Below are positions 26,410 to 36,539 of a stretch of DNA of 64,000 nt, piece by piece. A model generated the notes under the pieces. It had not been told where the DNA came from, did no database searches, and worked only from the letters and a program-made list of their open reading frames with translations. This DNA comes from Pseudomonadota bacterium (GTDB taxonomy: Bacteria; Desulfobacterota; Desulfovibrionia; Desulfovibrionales; Desulfomicrobiaceae): assembly GCA_023393525.1 (NCBI GenBank), contig JAEWKZ010000046.1:62001-126000 (forward strand), given 5' to 3'. The number at the start of each line of letters is the position of its first letter. Position 1 is the stretch's first letter. Position numbers and translations under genes: made by a program.

Positions 26410-27114
26410 ATGTTCAAGGCTGTGTCGGTGGTGGGCTTCAAGAAATCGGGCAAGACGACGCTTGTGCTCGAACTTGCCCGGGAATTGACCGCCCGGGGGC
26501 GGAAAGTGGCGGCGGTCAAGTTCACGCATCACGGATTGGACCTGGAGGGGACGGATACGTCCCGGTTCGCGCAGGAATGCGTCAGCGTGGCCGGCATCGG
26601 CCCCGGAACCACGACCCTGCTCTGGAATACGGCCAGGCCGTTGCAGGACATATTCCCCTTGCTCGATGCGGAGATCGTGCTGGTCGAAGGCGGCAAGTCC
26701 CTGACCTGGCTGCCCCGGATCGTGGTGCTTGGCTCCGGCGAGGACGAGTCGATGCTGGACAACGGCCTGGCCCTGGCCTCCTGGGGCGCGGGGACGCTTC
26801 CCGGAGTACGGAAAGCGGACAGCCTGACGGAACTGGCCACGTTGGCGGAAAACAGCGCCTTTGCCCTGCCCGGCCTTGATTGCGGAGGCTGCGGCCGGGA
26901 GTCGTGCCTGGCTCTGGCGCGGGAGATCGTGGCCGGAGAAGCGGACGCGCAGTCCTGCGTCGCCATGCACGGCAGGCTCTGCGTACGCGTGGGCGGGCAG
27001 CGCCTGGCGCTCAATCCCTTTCTGGACCGGCTGGTCACGGGGACCATTCGCGGGCTTTTGACCGAACTCAAGGGCAACGTGCCTGGGCAGAAGGTCGAGA
27101 TCATCATGGAGTGA
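26410..27114 (+). CDS. MobB-like GTPase fused to a 4Fe-4S domain
   Basis: A 234-residue protein; start 26410 has GGAGGG upstream and gives MFKAVSVVGFKKSGKTTLVL, a MobB-type N-terminus with P-loop GFKKSGKTT. The MobB-like part (~1-160) keeps VKFTHHGLDLEGTDTSRF and LVEGGKS. The C-terminal part carries LDCGGCGRESCLALAREI followed by a Cys about ten residues later, the CxxCGxxxC...C pattern of the FeS domain found in ACS/CODH-type and reductive-activase proteins. MobB binds GTP in molybdopterin-guanine-dinucleotide formation; a fused cluster suggests redox or metal sensing during cofactor insertion. It is followed by moaD-like and thiF-like genes. Confidence 0.82.
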   Translation: MFKAVSVVGFKKSGKTTLVLELARELTARGRKVAAVKFTHHGLDLEGTDTSRFAQECVSVAGIGPGTTTLLWNTARPLQDIFPLLDAEIVLVEGGKSLTWLPRIVVLGSGEDESMLDNGLALASWGAGTLPGVRKADSLTELATLAENSAFALPGLDCGGCGRESCLALAREIVAGEADAQSCVAMHGRLCVRVGGQRLALNPFLDRLVTGTIRGLLTELKGNVPGQKVEIIME

Positions 27115-27156
27115 GGGTCCGGCGGACTCTTCAAGCGTGTCGGCGGTCGAAAAATG

Positions 27157-27184
27157 TTGACTCCTGGGGGGTGCGTCGTAATAG
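27157..27184 (+). promoter_or_regulatory. Candidate sigma70 promoter for the MoaD/ThiF genes
   Basis: TTGACT (27157-27162), a 16-base spacer and TAATAG (27179-27184) lie about 60 bases before the moaD-like start. It would allow expression independent of the upstream mobB-like gene. Confidence 0.45.
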
Positions 27185-27242
27185 ATGTGTCCCGTGAAGT
27201 GATCCGGGGTCGTCATTTCGGCTGTTTGACAGGGGAACGATT

Positions 27243-27467
27243 ATGCGTGTTCGCGTCAAATGTTTTGCAACTCTTGCCGATCATACACCGCCGAACGGCC
27301 TTCTCGATCTGCACGACGGCGTCACTGTGGAAGCCCTCCTGCCGCTTATCGGGCTCGGGCCGGACGACATCAAGCTGATTTTCGTGAACAGCAGGAACAG
27401 CGGCCTGGAAACCGAACTCGCCGACGGCGACCAAGTGGGCATTTTTCCGGCGGTGGGTGGCGGATGA
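27243..27467 (+). CDS. MoaD/ThiS family sulfur-carrier protein
   Basis: A 74-residue ubiquitin-fold protein ending GDQVGIFPAVGGG, with the C-terminal Gly-Gly that becomes adenylated and thiocarboxylated. The pattern VRVKCFATLAD at the start is typical of MoaD-type carriers. AGGGGAA precedes the ATG. It overlaps the ThiF-like gene by four bases, so carrier and activating enzyme are made together. The presence of a MobB-like neighbour favours molybdopterin (or tungstopterin) over thiamine chemistry, but this is inference. Confidence 0.88.
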   Translation: MRVRVKCFATLADHTPPNGLLDLHDGVTVEALLPLIGLGPDDIKLIFVNSRNSGLETELADGDQVGIFPAVGGG

Positions 27468-28300
27468 AGGACCTTGACGCCGCGTTGGACGTTTTGGCTT
27501 CGGAAGACCCGGCGCGGCGGGTCCGCACCCTGGGGCTCGACGAACTGCGGCAATTCTGCGGGGATCACGGCCTGACTCTTCCGCAGGGCGCGCGCAAGGC
27601 CCTGGCCCGGGAAATCGTGCCCCGTCCGTTTCTGAAGAACCTGCATACGCTGCGCGTCGACGAGCAGGACAGGCTCATGGGTTCCACGGTCCTCCTGGCG
27701 GGGGCCGGGGGGCTTGGGGGGTACGTCCTGGAATTGCTGGCCCGCTTCGGCGTGGGCAGGATCATGGTCGCCGACGGGGACGGGTTCGAGGAGAGCAATC
27801 TCAATCGCCAGTTGCTGGCCACGGCGGACGACCTGGGGCGCAACAAGGCCCTGGCCGGGGCACGGCGGGCGTTGCGGACCTGCCCGCTGGTGACCGTCGA
27901 GCCTCTTGAGTTTTTCCTGGACGCCGCCAACCTTGACGAGACGCTGGTCGGCGTGGATGTGGTCGTTGACGCCCTTGGAGGCATCGCACCCCGTTTGGCC
28001 CTGCATCAGGCCGCAAGCCGGGCCAAAATCGTGGTGGTCAGCGCGGGAGTGGCCGGGTGGACGGCCCTGGTCGGCAGCGAACGGCCCGGCCAGACGGGAA
28101 TTTCGAGAATGTGGACCGACCCTTCGGACAAGGACGCGGAGCATGTGCTGGGCAGTCTGGCCCCTGTCGCATCCCTGGCCGCCGCCGTGCAGGCGGCGGA
28201 GACCGTGCAGTATCTCGTCGACGGTTCCCTGCGCCTGGCCGGTCGCATGCTGCACGCGGATCTGTCGGAGTTTCGTTTTGAAATCTATGACCTTTCGTGA
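27464..28300 (+). CDS. ThiF/MoeB/HesA-family adenylyltransferase
   Basis: A 278-residue E1-like enzyme. After a ~50-residue helical N-terminal extension, it has the ATP-binding LLAGAGGLGGYVLELLARFG, then ADGDGFEESNLNRQLLA, and GVDVVVDALGGIAPRLAL. It should adenylate the C-terminal glycine of the MoaD/ThiS-like protein encoded just before it (four-base overlap). The CxxC zinc pairs of canonical MoeB are absent, as in the HesA-like subgroup. The gene is followed closely by rdgB. Confidence 0.88.
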   Translation: MKDLDAALDVLASEDPARRVRTLGLDELRQFCGDHGLTLPQGARKALAREIVPRPFLKNLHTLRVDEQDRLMGSTVLLAGAGGLGGYVLELLARFGVGRIMVADGDGFEESNLNRQLLATADDLGRNKALAGARRALRTCPLVTVEPLEFFLDAANLDETLVGVDVVVDALGGIAPRLALHQAASRAKIVVVSAGVAGWTALVGSERPGQTGISRMWTDPSDKDAEHVLGSLAPVASLAAAVQAAETVQYLVDGSLRLAGRMLHADLSEFRFEIYDLS

Positions 28301-28309
28301 CGGATACAG

Positions 28310-28936
28310 ATGAACACCATTGTGCTCGCCACCGGCAACGCCGGCAAGATACGTGAACTTTCCGCCCTGCTGGCCGAGTCGCACCCGGGGCTGCGCGTCC
28401 TGGGCCTGAACGATTTTCCGGAAATCGGCGAAATACCCGAGACCGGCGCGACCTTCGAGGACAACGCCCGCATCAAGGCCCTGGCCGTGGCCCGGGCCAC
28501 GGGGCTGGTGGCCGTGGCCGACGACTCCGGCCTGGTCGTGGACGCCCTGAACGGCGCGCCGGGCGTCTATTCCGCCCGGTATAGCGGCGAAGGGGCCACG
28601 GACGAGAAGAATGTGGCCAAGCTCCTGGGCGCCATGAAGGACGTGACGGACCCGTGGCGCGGCTGCCATTTCGCCTGCGTCATGCTGGCGGCCACCCCCG
28701 GCGGCCGGGAGCTGATCGGACATGGGGCCTGGCATGGCCGGGTGGCTCATGCTCCGCAGGGCGAGGCGGGGTTCGGATACGACCCCGTGTTTTTTGATGA
28801 GGAACTGGGCATGACCGCCGCGCAGATGGACGCCCAGGTCAAGAATGCCCGTAGTCATCGCGGCCTGGCCCTGCGCGGGATGCTGCGCGGCTGGCCCGAA
28901 TTCTGGAAACAAGCCCGGCTGGAACTGGAGAAATAA
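28310..28936 (+). CDS. rdgB: XTP/dITP diphosphatase (RdgB/HAM1)
   Basis: A 208-residue house-cleaning pyrophosphatase that hydrolyses dITP, XTP and similar deaminated purine triphosphates. It begins MNTIVLATGNAGKIRELSAL (nucleotide-binding motif), has TFEDNARIKALAVARATG and ADDSGLVVDALNGAPGVYSA, and ends with NARSHRGLALRGML. Length matches the family. It lies in the plus-strand run between the sulfur-carrier genes and glmS, three bases before the latter. Confidence 0.95.
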   Translation: MNTIVLATGNAGKIRELSALLAESHPGLRVLGLNDFPEIGEIPETGATFEDNARIKALAVARATGLVAVADDSGLVVDALNGAPGVYSARYSGEGATDEKNVAKLLGAMKDVTDPWRGCHFACVMLAATPGGRELIGHGAWHGRVAHAPQGEAGFGYDPVFFDEELGMTAAQMDAQVKNARSHRGLALRGMLRGWPEFWKQARLELEK

Positions 28937-28938
28937 GC

Positions 28939-30756
<1,818 letters not shown>

Positions 30757-31390
30757 TCCCGCAAGGGTGCCTGTCGGAGCTGCGCGTCAGGCACCCCCGC
30801 TCGATTTCTTTCCGTACCCGGCGCCGCCTCTCTGCCGTTCCCTTCCCGTACAGCCAAGCCCGGCTCATCGCCGCGACCAGTCGTTCACGGCAATCTCCAT
30901 GGGGCGATTGCCAAGGATCCCGCCATTCAATGGGCAGGACTGCCGGCTGTGCGCGGTCAGACATTTTGTGGCAAGCACGCGTGGTCGATGACGACCAAAC
31001 AGGGGCGGAAGGGGGCATTCGAGAGCGGTTTGACGAGCTGGAATGGAGGCTTGTTGACAAGGAGCTCTTTCCGCCTCATCTTCACGGCGGGGAACTGTCC
31101 GTTTGTCCCGGTTTCGGAGTCGTCGCGCGGCCACAGTGAAGAGGCTTTTTTCGGTCCCATGAACATGCGGCGGAAGCGGGATTTTCCGGCGTCGGCGATG
31201 CGTCGCATCCGGGTCGTGTTGACGACGAAGCCGGAGTAGTGGGTTCGATGTGAGGCGCGGGCATGGGGGCGGTTGCCGGTTTCATGGAGCGCGTGGCGTC
31301 CGGTCGAAATCAGCCTGATGCGCAGAGAGGTCGCGGAAGTGTCCAAACAGATAATCATGTCAGTCCGAGCGATTGTTTTTGTCCGCTCGA
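30757..31390. other. 634-base gene-free segment bounded by the 14-base repeat
   Basis: No convincing gene is seen. Short open frames exist (for example 30949-31239 plus and 31082-31285 minus) but show no family signature or good ribosome site. A nine-base stem (30765-30773 with 30788-30796, GGGTGCCTG/CAGGCACCC) right after glmS could be a weak terminator, without a T run. The rest may be a leader of the amidase gene or a decayed insertion. Confidence 0.6.
30765..30796 (+). terminator. Stem-loop after glmS
   Basis: A nine-base perfect stem with a 14-base loop, nine bases after the glmS stop. No T tract follows, so it could be a processing or stabilising hairpin rather than a full terminator. 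Confidence 0.45.
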
Positions 31391-31404
31391 TGACCGTGGA
31401 ATAA
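31391..31404 (+). repeat. 14-base direct repeat, copy 2 (just before the amidase start)
   Basis: TGACCGTGGAATAA identical to copy 1; the next bases GGATG run into the amidase start codon at 31407. Confidence 0.8.
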
Positions 31405-31406
31405 GG

Positions 31407-33332
31407 ATGAATGTACGAGCATTGCTGAAAATCGTTTTTGTATCGGCGCTGGTGCTGGGTTTTGCCGTGACGGCTTTCGCCTCGGCCAAAAGCGAGTATC
31501 AGCGCGGCGTGAGCGCCTTCAATTCCCTGTTGGCCAATGAAAAAAGGGCTGGGCTGCGGGCGGAGTGGGAAGCGGTCATGAAACCCTTTCTGCGGTCGCT
31601 GGGGGCTGATCCCAAAAGCGAGTATGCGCCGCGCTCCATGTTTTTTCTCGGTCGATGCTACGAGGAACTGGCGCGGCGCTCCTTTTCCCGGGCGGACCGG
31701 CTCAAGGCCCTGGAGGCCTACGACCGGATGCTGGCCACCTATCCAAAGTACGGGTGGTCGGATGACGCCCTGTTCCGCATGGGGCTCATCTGGCAGGAAC
31801 AGTTCAGGGATGCCTCGAAGGCCGCGCGGGTTTTCAAGACCCTTATCGACACCTATCCCCAGGGCGACAAGGTGCCCGAGGCCCGGGAGCGGCTGCTCGG
31901 CATCAAGGGCGGCGATCAGCCGCAACCCGTCGCCGCCGCGACGAAGCCTGCAAAGGAAAAGCCCGCCAGTGCCCAAACCGCCGCCGCTCCGGAAAAGGCC
32001 GCGCCCGCAAAGCTCAAGGACGGGCTGACCCTGCTCGGCATCCGGCACTGGTCGAGTCCCGATTATACCCGCGTGGTCATGGACATGACCCAGGATGTGC
32101 ACTACGAGCGCGCCCTGGTGGAAAAGGCGGCGGGCGGCAACAAGCAGCTGCAGATCATCCTGCAGCAGGCCGGCATCGCCGGCGACGTCATGCCCGCGCG
32201 CCGCGTCGACGACGGCATTCTGTCCCAGATTCAGGTCGGCCCCGATCCCGCCGGTGGAGCGCTGGTCACTTTCGACCTGATGACCATGGACCATTACCGG
32301 GTTTTCACTCTGCCCGATCCTTACCGCGTGGTCATCGATATTTACGGAACCGGAGGGCAGTCCCGGCAGGCCGTCGCGGCATCCTCGCCTTCCGCGGCGG
32401 ACTCGCGGCCGGGCGGGGCGGTGGACCACGTCCAGGCTGCGCTGGCAGAGTTGCAAGCCAAGCAGTCCGCCGCGCCGAAAAAAGAAACCGTCGCCAAGCA
32501 GGCCAAGGCCGCGCCGCCCAAGGCTCCGGCCCAGTCCTCGGCCAAGCAGGCCGCGGCCCCCAAGGGCAAGGCCCCGGAGATCAAGGTCAGCACCACGCAG
32601 AAGAAGTACACCGGTTCGCTGGTCGAGCAACTGGGGCTCAAGGTGCGCACGATCATGATCGACGCAGGCCACGGCGGCAAGGATCCCGGCGCGGTGGCCA
32701 ACCGGCTCCAGGAGAAGAACATCAATCTGCGCATGGCCAAGATCCTGGGCGGGATGCTCAAGGAGCAGGGCTTCGAGGTCCACTACACCCGCACCGGCGA
32801 CACGTTCATCCCGCTGGAGGAGCGCACCGCCATGGCCAACGGCAAGAACGCGGATCTGTTCATTTCCGTTCACTGCAACGCCCACAAGGATAAAAACGTC
32901 AGGGGCCTTGAGGTCTATTACCTGAACCTGGCCACGGACGCCCAGGCCGTGCGCGTGGCCGCGCGCGAGAATGGGGTGTCGGCCAAGAAGATCAGCGATA
33001 TGCAGTTCATTCTTTCCGACCTCATGCTCAATTCCAAGATAAACGAATCGCGGCAGATGGCGGCTCTGGTCGAACAGGAGACCCTGCGCACCGTGCGCCC
33101 CAAGTATTCCCTCTCCAGCCATGGATCCAAGGGCGCGTTTTTTTACGTGCTGACCGGCGCGCGCATGCCGTCCATTCTCGTGGAACTGGGATATCTGACC
33201 AATGCGCCCGAAGCCGCCAAGCTGAACACCGACGCATACCTGCAGGCCATGGCCAGGGGGCTGACCAGCGGAGTGATGGCGTACAGAAAGAAGCTGGAGC
33301 GGTTCGCCCTGAACGGACCCGGGGCCTCCTGA
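31407..33332 (+). CDS. N-acetylmuramoyl-L-alanine amidase (AmiC type) with TPR and AMIN domains
   Basis: A 641-residue exported protein. A signal peptide (LLKIVFVSALVLGFAVTAFA) precedes a region of tetratricopeptide-like helices (~25-165, SEYAPRSMFFLGRCYEELAR), a Lys/Ala/Pro linker, an AMIN domain (~205-315, TLLGIRHWSSPDYTRVVMDM), a second low-complexity Ala/Lys/Pro linker, and a C-terminal Amidase_3 catalytic domain with zinc motifs IMIDAGHGGKDPGAV, ISVHCNAH and SILVELGYLTN. It would cut the amide bond between MurNAc and the stem peptide in the periplasm, probably at the septum. The start codon sits three bases after a TAA that looks like a copy of the glmS stop, with only AAGG as ribosome signal. 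Confidence 0.9.
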   Translation: MNVRALLKIVFVSALVLGFAVTAFASAKSEYQRGVSAFNSLLANEKRAGLRAEWEAVMKPFLRSLGADPKSEYAPRSMFFLGRCYEELARRSFSRADRLKALEAYDRMLATYPKYGWSDDALFRMGLIWQEQFRDASKAARVFKTLIDTYPQGDKVPEARERLLGIKGGDQPQPVAAATKPAKEKPASAQTAAAPEKAAPAKLKDGLTLLGIRHWSSPDYTRVVMDMTQDVHYERALVEKAAGGNKQLQIILQQAGIAGDVMPARRVDDGILSQIQVGPDPAGGALVTFDLMTMDHYRVFTLPDPYRVVIDIYGTGGQSRQAVAASSPSAADSRPGGAVDHVQAALAELQAKQSAAPKKETVAKQAKAAPPKAPAQSSAKQAAAPKGKAPEIKVSTTQKKYTGSLVEQLGLKVRTIMIDAGHGGKDPGAVANRLQEKNINLRMAKILGGMLKEQGFEVHYTRTGDTFIPLEERTAMANGKNADLFISVHCNAHKDKNVRGLEVYYLNLATDAQAVRVAARENGVSAKKISDMQFILSDLMLNSKINESRQMAALVEQETLRTVRPKYSLSSHGSKGAFFYVLTGARMPSILVELGYLTNAPEAAKLNTDAYLQAMARGLTSGVMAYRKKLERFALNGPGAS

Positions 33333-33355
33333 ACTCATTTTTCGAGGTCCTTTTT

Positions 33356-33394
33356 CCGCCCATGCTCCATTCGTGGAGCGGGGCGGTTTTTTTT
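33356..33394 (+). terminator. Rho-independent terminator after the amidase gene
   Basis: CCGCCC..GCTCCA pairs with TGGAGC.GGGCGG around a TTCG tetraloop and is followed by eight T residues. Confidence 0.9.
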
Positions 33395-33420
33395 CAACAT
33401 CTTGTCCTGGAGTCAATCCG

Positions 33421-34107
33421 ATGGTTTTCCCTCTCGGTTCGGTGATCAACGCCCTGGCCATCCTGGCCGGGGGCGCCCTGGGCTTGCTGCTGCATGGACG
33501 GTTGCCGGAGAAAATGCGGCAGGTCGTTTTTCAGGGACTGGGGCTTTGCGTCCTGGTCATCGGCATGCAGATGGCCTTGCAGGGAAAGAACGGCCTGCTC
33601 GTGGTCTTAAGCGTTCTCATCGGAGGCATCGTGGGAGAGGCCCTGCGCCTCGAAGACCGTTTCGCCGGCTTGGCCGGCAAGCTCAAAGGCCTGGTGCGTT
33701 CGAACAACACCCGCTTCGTGGACGGCATGGTCAACGCCTCCCTGATTTATTGCATCGGGGCCATGGCCATTCTCGGTTCTTTCGACGAAGGCATCCGCGG
33801 CGACCACTCCATTCTCTTCACCAAGGCCCTGCTGGACGGTTTCGCCTCCATCGCCCTGGCCTCGACCTATGGCGCGGGGGTGCTCTTTTCCGCCTTGCCG
33901 GTTCTTCTGTATCAGGGGCTGCTGACCATTTTCGCAGGTTCCTTCCAGGCCTATTTTTCGGACTACCTCATCGCCCAGCTCACCGCCACCGGGGGGACAC
34001 TGATCCTGGGCATCGGCATCAACCTCCTGGGGCTCACGACGATTCGACTTTCCAGTCTTCTGCCGTCCCTGGTCGCCATCGTCATTTTGTCCATTGTCTT
34101 CCCTTGA
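33421..34107 (+). CDS. DUF554 membrane protein
   Basis: A 228-residue integral membrane protein with about seven hydrophobic segments. The start MVFPLGSVINALAILAGGAL and the central NASLIYCIGAMAILGSFDEG match DUF554 (YdfK/YqgA-like). The biochemical role of the family is unknown. TGGAG lies ten bases before the ATG at 33421. It stands between a strong terminator and a histidine kinase gene, so it is probably expressed alone. Confidence 0.85.
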   Translation: MVFPLGSVINALAILAGGALGLLLHGRLPEKMRQVVFQGLGLCVLVIGMQMALQGKNGLLVVLSVLIGGIVGEALRLEDRFAGLAGKLKGLVRSNNTRFVDGMVNASLIYCIGAMAILGSFDEGIRGDHSILFTKALLDGFASIALASTYGAGVLFSALPVLLYQGLLTIFAGSFQAYFSDYLIAQLTATGGTLILGIGINLLGLTTIRLSSLLPSLVAIVILSIVFP

Positions 34108-34239
34108 AACGGGCTAGGGCTTTCCCGGCGGAGAAGAGTTTTTCTTTTCAAAGTTGTCGCAATGTGTATAAGATAACCAAGTAATTGTCGGAATTTTTCG
34201 GCTTGGCATATGCGGCGTCACATTTTCAGCGGTGGGCAG

Positions 34240-36135
34240 ATGGCCAATTCCTCCAGGATTCTTCGAACCGACGTCAGCGGTCGCCTCGGGCGCAGGCTGC
34301 TGGTGTGGATCCTGCTCGGGAGCACGCTGTTCACGGCGTTCGGCACGGCGGTGCAGCTCACCATAGACTACCGCAAGGACAGGGAGATCATGCTGTCGCA
34401 ACTGGAACAGATCCGCACATCGCGCCTGACCAGTCTGACCAACGCGTTGTGGCATTTGGACGAAGTGCAGATCCTGGTTCAGCTCGAAGGCGTGCTGGAA
34501 TTGCGTGACATGATGTACGCCGAGGTCGTCACCCCGGAAGGAATCAGTTTCTTTCGCGGCGAGCATGCCGATGAGAAGACACTGATCGTGCGGAAGTACC
34601 CCCTTCAGTACAAGGCTCTCGACCGCATCGATCATATCGGCACCCTGGTTGTGGCCGCCGACAAAAACGCCCTGCGGCGCAGGCTGCTGGACAAGATCCT
34701 GGTCATCGTCATCACCCAGGGCGTGCAGATCCTGTTGGTGGCGGTGCTCATCGTCCTCATCTTTTATCTTCTGGTGACCCGTCATTTGCGGCGCATGGCC
34801 GCCTACACCTCCTCTTTGACCATCGACAGGCTTCAGGAGCCGCTCCGCCTGGACAAAGCCTCGTCCAAACCCGATGAGATCGATGTCGTGGTCCGCGCCT
34901 TCAACGACATGCGCGAAAATCTGCTCAAGGATATCAAGCAAAGGGAGGTCGCCGAGAAAAAACTCAAAGATGCTGAAAGCTATATCCGCAACATCCTCGA
35001 CTCGATGCCGTCGATTCTGGTTTCGGTTGACGTGGATGGCCGCGTGACGCAGTGGAATCGACAGGCGGCGTCAAGGACGGGCGTGCCGGTGGCGGAGGCC
35101 GTGGGGCGACTTTTCACCGAGGTCTGCCCGAAGGCTCCGGTCAGCATGGAGCAGATCGCCGCCGCCGTGGATCGGGATCTGCCGGTCAAGATTTCCAAGG
35201 TGCCCAGGATTTCGGACGACATGGTCGAATATGTCGATGTGACGGTCTACCCCCTGACCACGAACGATGCCCGGGGCGCGGTCATCCGCATCGACGACGC
35301 CACGGAGCGGGTGCGCCTCGAGGAGATGCTCATCCAGTCCGAGAAGATGGTTTCCGTCGGCGGCCTGGCTGCGGGCATGGCGCATGAGATCAACAACCCC
35401 CTGGCTGGAATCCTGCAAAACGGGCAGGTCATCAGAAACAGGATTTCTCCCGATCTGCCCGCCAACAGAAAACTGGCGGAAGAGCTCGGCACCGACATGG
35501 ATCTGGTGCACGCCTATTTCGAACGGCGCGGTTGCCTGCGCATGATGGATTCGATCATGGACTCGGGCCTGCGGGCCGCGCGGATCGTGGAGAACATGCT
35601 TTCCTTCAGCCGCAAGAACAGCATGCGCATGAGCGAGGTCGATATCCGCGACGTGCTGGATCGCACACTCGAACTTGCGGCCAACGACTATGACCTGAAA
35701 AAGCAGTATGATTTTCGAAAGATCAAGATCGTGCGGGAATACGAAGCCGATCTGCCCCTGGTGCGTTGCGAGGAAAGCAAGATGCAGCAGGTTTTTTTCA
35801 ATCTGATCCGCAATGGAGCGCAGGCCATGGCTGGACAGGACCTTCCGGCCCGTTTCATCCTGCGTGTCATGCGCGGCGACGGCGAGGTGCGCGTTGAAAT
35901 CGAGGACAATGGTCCGGGCATGTCCGAGGAATTGCGCAAAAGGGTTTTCGAGCCTTTTTTCACCACCAAGCGGGTGGGTGAAGGCACCGGGCTTGGCCTT
36001 TCGGTGTCCTATTTCCTGGTAGTTGAAAATCATGGCGGCAGGATCGATGTGGAATCCACCCCCGGCAAGGGGTCTGTTTTCATCGTCCATCTGCCGCTGA
36101 CACCGGCCGAACAGAGCGCCGGCGGAGTTTTATGA
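34240..36135 (+). CDS. Membrane sensor histidine kinase (HAMP-PAS-HisKA-HATPase)
   Basis: A 631-residue kinase. Two membrane segments (~18-40 and ~155-185, including QILLVAVLIVLIFYLLV) enclose a ~120-residue periplasmic sensor; HAMP, then PAS (SILVSVDVDGRVTQWNRQAA) follow. The phosphoacceptor His is in GMAHEINNPLAGILQ, and ATPase boxes are NLIRNGAQAM, DNGPGM and GTGLGLSVSY. About 40 residues (SPDLPANRKLAEELGTDMDL onward) are inserted in the dimerisation domain. Start 34240 is preferred over 34210 because GGTGG precedes it. It overlaps the receiver gene by four bases. Confidence 0.92.
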   Translation: MANSSRILRTDVSGRLGRRLLVWILLGSTLFTAFGTAVQLTIDYRKDREIMLSQLEQIRTSRLTSLTNALWHLDEVQILVQLEGVLELRDMMYAEVVTPEGISFFRGEHADEKTLIVRKYPLQYKALDRIDHIGTLVVAADKNALRRRLLDKILVIVITQGVQILLVAVLIVLIFYLLVTRHLRRMAAYTSSLTIDRLQEPLRLDKASSKPDEIDVVVRAFNDMRENLLKDIKQREVAEKKLKDAESYIRNILDSMPSILVSVDVDGRVTQWNRQAASRTGVPVAEAVGRLFTEVCPKAPVSMEQIAAAVDRDLPVKISKVPRISDDMVEYVDVTVYPLTTNDARGAVIRIDDATERVRLEEMLIQSEKMVSVGGLAAGMAHEINNPLAGILQNGQVIRNRISPDLPANRKLAEELGTDMDLVHAYFERRGCLRMMDSIMDSGLRAARIVENMLSFSRKNSMRMSEVDIRDVLDRTLELAANDYDLKKQYDFRKIKIVREYEADLPLVRCEESKMQQVFFNLIRNGAQAMAGQDLPARFILRVMRGDGEVRVEIEDNGPGMSEELRKRVFEPFFTTKRVGEGTGLGLSVSYFLVVENHGGRIDVESTPGKGSVFIVHLPLTPAEQSAGGVL

Positions 36136-36539
36136 TGGTACGCGACACGATGCCGGGCAGTCCGGTGCGGGTGCTCGTTCTCGATGACGAGCCCAACATT
36201 CGGGAAAGTCTGGCCGAGTATCTGATGGATTGCGGATTTGCGACCTTCACGGCCGAGAGCGCCGAGGACGCCTTGGCGCTGCCCGAGCTTGGCGATGTGG
36301 AGGTGGCGCTGGTCGACATACGCCTGGGCGGCATCGACGGATTGGAGTTCATCAAGCGGCTGCATGTCCTGCATCCGGCGGTGCGCTGCCTGATCCACAC
36401 GGGCTCCACCGATTTTCAGCTGGACCCGGAGCTTCGGGCCATCGGTCTGACGGAGCGCGAGGTGCTTTTCAAGCCGGTTCTGGACATGGGGGTTTTCGAG
36501 ACCCTTATCCGTGAGAAGGTGTCGGAGGGCCGGTCATGA
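36132..36539 (+). CDS. Single-domain response regulator
   Basis: A 135-residue CheY-like receiver without output domain. The acidic pair is in VLDDEPNIRES, the phosphoacceptor Asp in ALVDIRLGGIDG, the switch Thr in LIHTGST and the Lys in LFKPV. It is the middle gene of a coupled trio (overlaps of four bases on both sides) and probably shuttles phosphate between the membrane kinase and the receiver-kinase encoded next. Confidence 0.93.
   Translation: MMVRDTMPGSPVRVLVLDDEPNIRESLAEYLMDCGFATFTAESAEDALALPELGDVEVALVDIRLGGIDGLEFIKRLHVLHPAVRCLIHTGSTDFQLDPELRAIGLTEREVLFKPVLDMGVFETLIREKVSEGRS

Noticed and set aside
30957..33461. An 834-codon open frame antisense to the amidase
   Set aside because: Same reason: the sense strand encodes a clear TPR/AMIN/amidase protein ending at a strong terminator.
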